A stretch of DNA of 64,000 bases from Brasenia schreberi (taxonomy: Eukaryota; Streptophyta; Magnoliopsida; Nymphaeales; Cabombaceae). Positions 59,639 through 64,000 of this stretch are shown piece after piece; the stretch's first letter is position 1; each line of letters starts with the position of its first letter. The DNA lies in contig JAYKKT010000089.1 of NCBI GenBank assembly GCA_036023115.1, forward strand, positions 16,486,501 through 16,550,500, written 5' to 3'. The translations under genes and the position numbers were made by a program. The notes under the pieces were generated by a model. It saw only the letters and a list, made by a program, of their open reading frames with translations. It did no database searches and was not told the origin of the DNA.

Positions 59639-62343
59639 TGTAAACACCCCAAAATCAAATGATTTCCAAAACAAACACCTAGTTTGTAAAACCATTTCAA
59701 AACCAATGTTGTACTTTCAAAAACCCAGGAGTTCCAATGTTTTAAACTTTTGTCGAAAGCTCTTTCAAAATATAGCTTTCTTAAACTCGGGCCAAAACCC
59801 AAATTTTGTAAGCAGCCAAATCAAGCAGGTGGAGCCTGATCGAAAAGCAGCTCCAAAAAGCAGGTCAAAAAGCCTAGAATTCAGCCCAACCTTATGAAAA
59901 TAGGGCCAAAAAGCAAAAGAAGAACCCAAGACAGAAGTAGACTTCAGCCCTGGAAAATGAAATGCAAAGCCAAAAGCACCGACGAAGCCATCAGAAATTC
60001 AAGCCCAAGCCTAAAATTCCAAAAATCAAACCAAAAATGAAGTCTAAAAGGTGAGAAAACGATCGGACAAGAAGGTTGAGAAAAACCCAGCCCAAGACGG
60101 AGCACTGATGAAGCCAGAGCCCGTGAAAACTGCCCGTCTCAAAACGCAAAGAAGGACTGAAGAAACAAAAATTTGGATTGGATCTGGACATAAATATCCA
60201 GACTCAAATAGTGTTTGGATCAGATTTGGATCATAAAAACCAAATCCAAGATCCAAACCTAAGACCCACCCCCTTGCCTATAAATAGAGGTGAGGGGGTT
60301 GCATGTTGACGTGAATTTGAAGAGAGAGGCTTGGGAGAGTGCATAAAGTAAGAGAGAGAAAAATGGTGGGCTTGACTTTGCCATATGGGCTTGATCAAGG
60401 GTATGGGTTCGAACCTTGTGTGGACCTAGACCTAACCAAGGGCTGCACCAACATGAAGAATGGCGTGGATCAAGGGCTGCAAAAGGGTGGACTTAGCTCC
60501 AAGAGGTAGGTCTCTAAAACTAACCCTATCCTAGCCCTAACTGACCCACCTAACGTAGCCCAATTCATCCAACTGACCCCATCAAACTTCACCCTAACCT
60601 AACCCACTTACCCCAAACCGACTCCATTTAACCCCCTAGCTGGACCACTCTCAAACCAAACCGACCTGCCCATATAGCTCAGCCACCCCAAACTGACCTA
60701 AACTAAACCTAGCCCAGCCACCCCAAACCGACCTAAACTAAACCTAGCCTAGACCGAACCGATCTAAACTAAATCTAGCATAAGCTCCCTAACCAAGCGC
60801 ACCTTGCACTCGGTTTTCGCCTAGATCATACCCTTAGCCCCACCGCCTCACTTCCCTCAAACCTACCCACTTACCTGCCCCAACCAGCACCCGATTGTCA
60901 CCTACCCCCAGCCAGCACCCGGCTATCACCTACCCCCAGCCAACACCCAGCTCCCGTGCTGTGCGTATCACCAGCACCCTCCTGCCACACTGCGCCCCTG
61001 CCGCGTTGTGCGCATCACCTCCAGCGCGTCCCCTTAGCCTGCGCACCGCAGCACCTCACAGCCAACTGCCACCTTCCCGTGCCACAACTCCACCCGCGTC
61101 ACCACACCCTCCTGCGACGTGCCTGCTACACGCCCATCTCCCATCACCCTACCGCGCCAACTTCCCAGCCAACACCCTGTCCCGGCTAGCACCTTGCCAC
61201 AGCCAACCTCACTTGCCCCCGCTGCACTCCAGCAGCGCCTCCTCACCAGCGCACACCCCCGGCTAGCACCTCACCTACCCAGCCTTGCCGCACCATCCAC
61301 ATCGCTATAACACACCCTGCCACCTTCACCCGCATCCCAACTACACCCATTTTGCCATGACCCACCTAGCTCCTATCCAACTTGACTAACCACACTCCCA
61401 CAACCCAGCCCGACCTCACCTACCTAGGACTTACCTAACCTAAGACCTTGGTCGAACCCAGCCCATCCTAAACCATAAAACACTTGGTTGCCCCCAAGTG
61501 AACCCAAACTCAACTCTCACGTCAGAACCCACCTAGGGAGACCTATCTCGTAGCTGCCAAGGAGGACGGACCCGAGTGACTCGAGAGGCAAAACCGACCA
61601 CTTCTAATTGTTTATTTACATTTGGTTTTACATTACTCGCTTAAGATAAATTCAATTCGATATGGGGTTGTAATAATGGAGCGAAGTCACCCCCCGAAAT
61701 ATAATATTCATGCTTGATACACATCCACCCACGTGCACTTGATCCTTTCTGCTCTTATATTGCACACGATTGCACACGCATTGAGCCTTTTCGCTCTTAA
61801 GCTAAAGTATATATTTCAATTCGGGTATTTACTTTAGTGAGAGCTGTGTGAGTTGCAATTCAATTCGGGTATTTACATTCAAGTCGTATGAGTTTGTCAT
61901 TTAAATTTCACACTTACACACACACACATTGAGCCTTTCCGCTCTTAAGCTAAAGTATATATTTCCATTTGGGTATTCACTTTAGTGAAAGTCGTGTGAG
62001 TTGTCATTTAAATTTCACACTTACACACGCGTGCATTGAGCCTTTCCGCTCTTAAGCTAAAGTATATATTTCAATTTGGGTATTTACTTTAGTGAAAGCT
62101 GTGTGAGTTGTCATTTCAATTTCACACGAGAAGCACACAAAAGCACTCGAGCCTTTCCGCTCTATACACTCACACACATTGAGCCTTTTCGCTCTTTGGA
62201 TATAACATATTTATATACTTTCAAGTTGTGTGAGCTTACTTCACGTTGAGTTGCATTTCCCTTGGTGTGGATTTACATTAAGTCGCGTGAGTTGCTTTAC
62301 ATTTCGGGTATTTACATTTGTGAAAGATGCATGAGTTGCACTT
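59639..62343 (+). mobile_element. Type 2 LTR (3' LTR of G), interrupted
   Basis: Begins TGTAAACACCCCAAAATCAAATG. U3 carries GGATTT/TCCAAA repeats and the TATA box CCTATAAATAGAGG (60277-60290). The leader is CACC-rich with tandem units of 35-36 bp (about 60685-60785) and about 28 bp (about 60887-60950). The shared core GATATGGGGTTGTAATAATGG is at about 61659-61679. U5 has its own repeat (GAGCCTTTCCGCTCTTAAGC with TTTACTTTAGTGA), different from the type 1 107-bp unit. It is cut at 62343 by a type 1 LTR; its terminus is outside the window. Confidence 0.85.
62339..62343. repeat. Presumed target duplication CACTT, left copy
   Basis: Five bases before the LTR start at 62344. The right copy is outside the window. 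Confidence 0.4.
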
Positions 62344-62820
62344 TGTAAACACCCCGAAATCCCACGAACTTCTCAAATAAAACCTGGTTTTGTAAAAGCA
62401 GCCCCAAAGGGCCATTTTGAGTCTGGAAACCCAGGAGCCTTCCAGGCAACCCTGTACATATGTTTAAACTATATATGCTTTAAAATATGTATAATATGTT
62501 TTAAAATCTTTTGAAACACCTTTTGAAACCCCACGAAGCAGCTTGGCCTAACGCAAGCAGGACCAGAAGAGCTAAAGAGAGCTCGGAACCGGAGCACATG
62601 TCGAGCCCGGTACAGCAACTCTCGTGTTGAATCCACCCCCAGGATCTCGAACGTCCAAGACCCTGTTATCATCAGAAATCCTTTGAAATCATCTCTAGAA
62701 GGTGAAAACAGAAGCGGACGACCATGTTGGTGAAGACCCAACGCAGACGGAGTACTGATGCTATCAGACCCCGCATAAAGCGTTCGTTTCGAACATACCC
62801 TGAAGGAGTCAGAATTCAGT

Positions 62821-62862
62821 TTGGATTGGATCTGGACCATATATATCCAGATCCCAATCCAA
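62821..62862. repeat. U3 inverted repeat around CCATATATA
   Basis: GGATCTGGA and TCCAGATCC are perfect 9-bp arms around CCATATATA; the arms extend outward with TTGGATT and AATCCAA, offset by one base. Counterparts occur in most type 1 LTRs (for example about 3370-3410, 16450-16490, 53600-53635 and 54799-54835). Confidence 0.75.
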
Positions 62863-63189
62863 ACGTATGTGTGGATTTGGATTTGGATTTGGATCCAGAA
62901 ATCCAATCCAATATCCACATCCATGGCCCACATCACCTTCTCATAAATGGAGGTGGGGCCCACTTGAAATTCATGTGGGATTATGGGCATGAGAGAGAAT
63001 GGGGAGGATAAGCATGAGGGGAATTGTATTAAGCTTGACTTGTGTGTCAAGTTTGGGGTTAATCATGTGGGTTAGCTTAATTAGTGTGGGTTTAAGCTTG
63101 TATTAGCCAAAAGCTAACCTAGGGTTGCACCAACATGATCCAATGAAGTCTATGGGTTATGCAAAGGGAGCTCCCTAACCCAATCCTAA

Positions 63190-63450
63190 GCCAAAACCCC
63201 TAATCCTACCCCTTTACCCTAATCCCGGCCTAATCCTAGCCTAATCACCTAACCCACTTCCCTAATCCCGGCCTAATCCCAACCTAATCACCTAACCCAC
63301 CTCCCTAATCCTTCCCTAAACCTAGCCTAATTCCCTTAATCCTAACCTAATCCTAGCCTAATCCTAGCCTAATCACCTAACCCACCTCACTAAACCTCAC
63401 CCCAAAACCAACCCACCTAGCTAAGCCCTAAACCCCTAAACCACCCCACC
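63190..63450. repeat. Telomere-like CCTAA-rich tract in U3
   Basis: Irregular CCTAATCC, CCTAACCCAC and CCCTAAACCCCTAAACC units with short spacers. The plant telomere motif CCCTAAA occurs but not as a clean array. Every type 1 LTR examined has an equivalent tract just upstream of its TATA box. Confidence 0.75.
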
Positions 63451-64000
63451 TAAACGTAGCACACCATATCCCTAAAACCCCTTAAAACAAAATATCTGGC
63501 CCCTCCTCAAAACCAGCCTACCTTATCACCACACCACCACCACCTTACCGCCCTCTCAAAACCACCCCCAACCGACCTTGGAAAAAGCTATAAAACACCC
63601 CCCTAGGGGGCGGGTTTTTCAACTTCTCCCTTCCAGCTCTTGGGCCAGCCGAGCCCTCTCACCTTGCTCCCTTCTTCCACCTGCACCACCACTACCCCCG
63701 GCCAGCTCCACCTCGCGCCACCACTACCCCCGGCCAGCTCCACCTCGCGCCACCACTACCTCCTGGCCTGCTCCAGTCCACGTCGCCACCGCTTCCCGGC
63801 CGAGCTCCATCCACCTTCATCATCCGGCTGCCTTCCTTGGACACCAACCTCCTTCACCCATCCGGTTAGTACCTCAACCCAACTCCACCTCCTCTTCACT
63901 CCCCCTCCACTCTCAACCGCCCATACCACCACAACACCTCGCCCACACAGCCTTCTCGCCACCCTTCCCCATTCGGCCAGACATAGCCCCTTTTACCACC

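Larger units (their letters stand above)
62344..64000 (+). mobile_element. Type 1 LTR, left part, running off the window
   Basis: TGTAAACACCCCGAAATCCC onward. U3 dyad at 62821-62862, telomere-like CCTAA tract about 63180-63450, TATA-like CTATAAAAC (63588-63596), C-run and GGGGCGGG, then the CACC-rich leader with 32-bp tandem units starting at 63686, 63718 and 63750. Whether it is a solo LTR or the 5' LTR of another element cannot be told here. Confidence 0.9.

Noticed and set aside
60400..60425. GGTTCGAACC resembling the T-arm (B box) of a tRNA gene
   Set aside because: No acceptor stem, D-arm or A box can be built around it; it lies in the leader of the type 2 LTR.
1..64000. Host single-copy gene, rRNA cluster or organelle insertion
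   Set aside because: Essentially every stretch was assignable to an LTR or internal region of the same retroelement group; no exon-like conserved protein outside Gag-Pol was found.

Overview
This 64 kb window reads as plant nuclear DNA made almost entirely of nested Ty3/gypsy LTR retrotransposons of one superfamily branch. No host gene, tRNA, rRNA or CRISPR array was recognised. The domain order gag, protease, reverse transcriptase, degenerate RNase H, second archaeal-type RNase H, integrase, with no chromodomain seen, points to the Tat (Athila/Tat) branch, which is confined to plants. Very long LTRs (about 3.4 kb), repeated nesting and a high repeat load suggest a large-genome seed plant; the species cannot be named from sequence alone.

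Elements share termini: LTRs run TGTAAACACC...GTCTACA in the sense direction, the polypurine tract is AAAGAGGGG followed by CATC, and the primer-binding site is TGGCACGCC[T/C]GGTGGGAC. Three LTR subfamilies occur. Type 1 is about 3.4 kb (TATATAAA). Type 2 (CTATAAATAGAGG) and type 3 (ACTATAAAAGG) are shorter or differently built. They differ in U3 but share a downstream core.

Layout, left to right: internal region of a pol-defective element A (1-436 and 3887-7899, + strand), split by a solo LTR (437-3886, - strand, TSD CCTAG); chimeric LTR (7900-9932, +); element B with full gag-pro and pol (9933-21355, +), split by a solo LTR (13499-16941, -, TSD GTTTG); left part of B's 3' LTR (21356-22701). 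Into that LTR is inserted a minus-strand tandem array, LTR-D-LTR-C-LTR (22702-43401): D keeps gag-pro only, C keeps nearly everything. A mosaic junction (43402-43855) leads to a second pol-defective element F (43856-47639, +) with a type 3 LTR (47640-49558). Next is an integrase fragment E (49559-50803 and 54115-54316, +), split by a third solo LTR (50804-54114, -, TSD ACTTC). E is interrupted by a type 1 LTR (54317-57717) leading into gag-only element G (57718-59638) and a type 2 LTR (59639-62343), itself interrupted by another type 1 LTR that runs off the window (62344-64000).

B and C are decayed autonomous copies: they carry the full enzyme set but are broken, mostly by C-to-T type nonsense changes plus a few frameshifts. 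A and F share the same deletion of the RT catalytic core and so look like members of a mobilised non-autonomous family that kept the partner's PPT and LTR ends. The main points worth checking are a U5 hairpin with covarying base pairs, a conserved candidate leader intron, a splice-acceptor-like site at the start of the pol frame, an in-frame 33-residue/20-residue repeat array in A, and LTRs in which U3 modules have been exchanged around a common U5.
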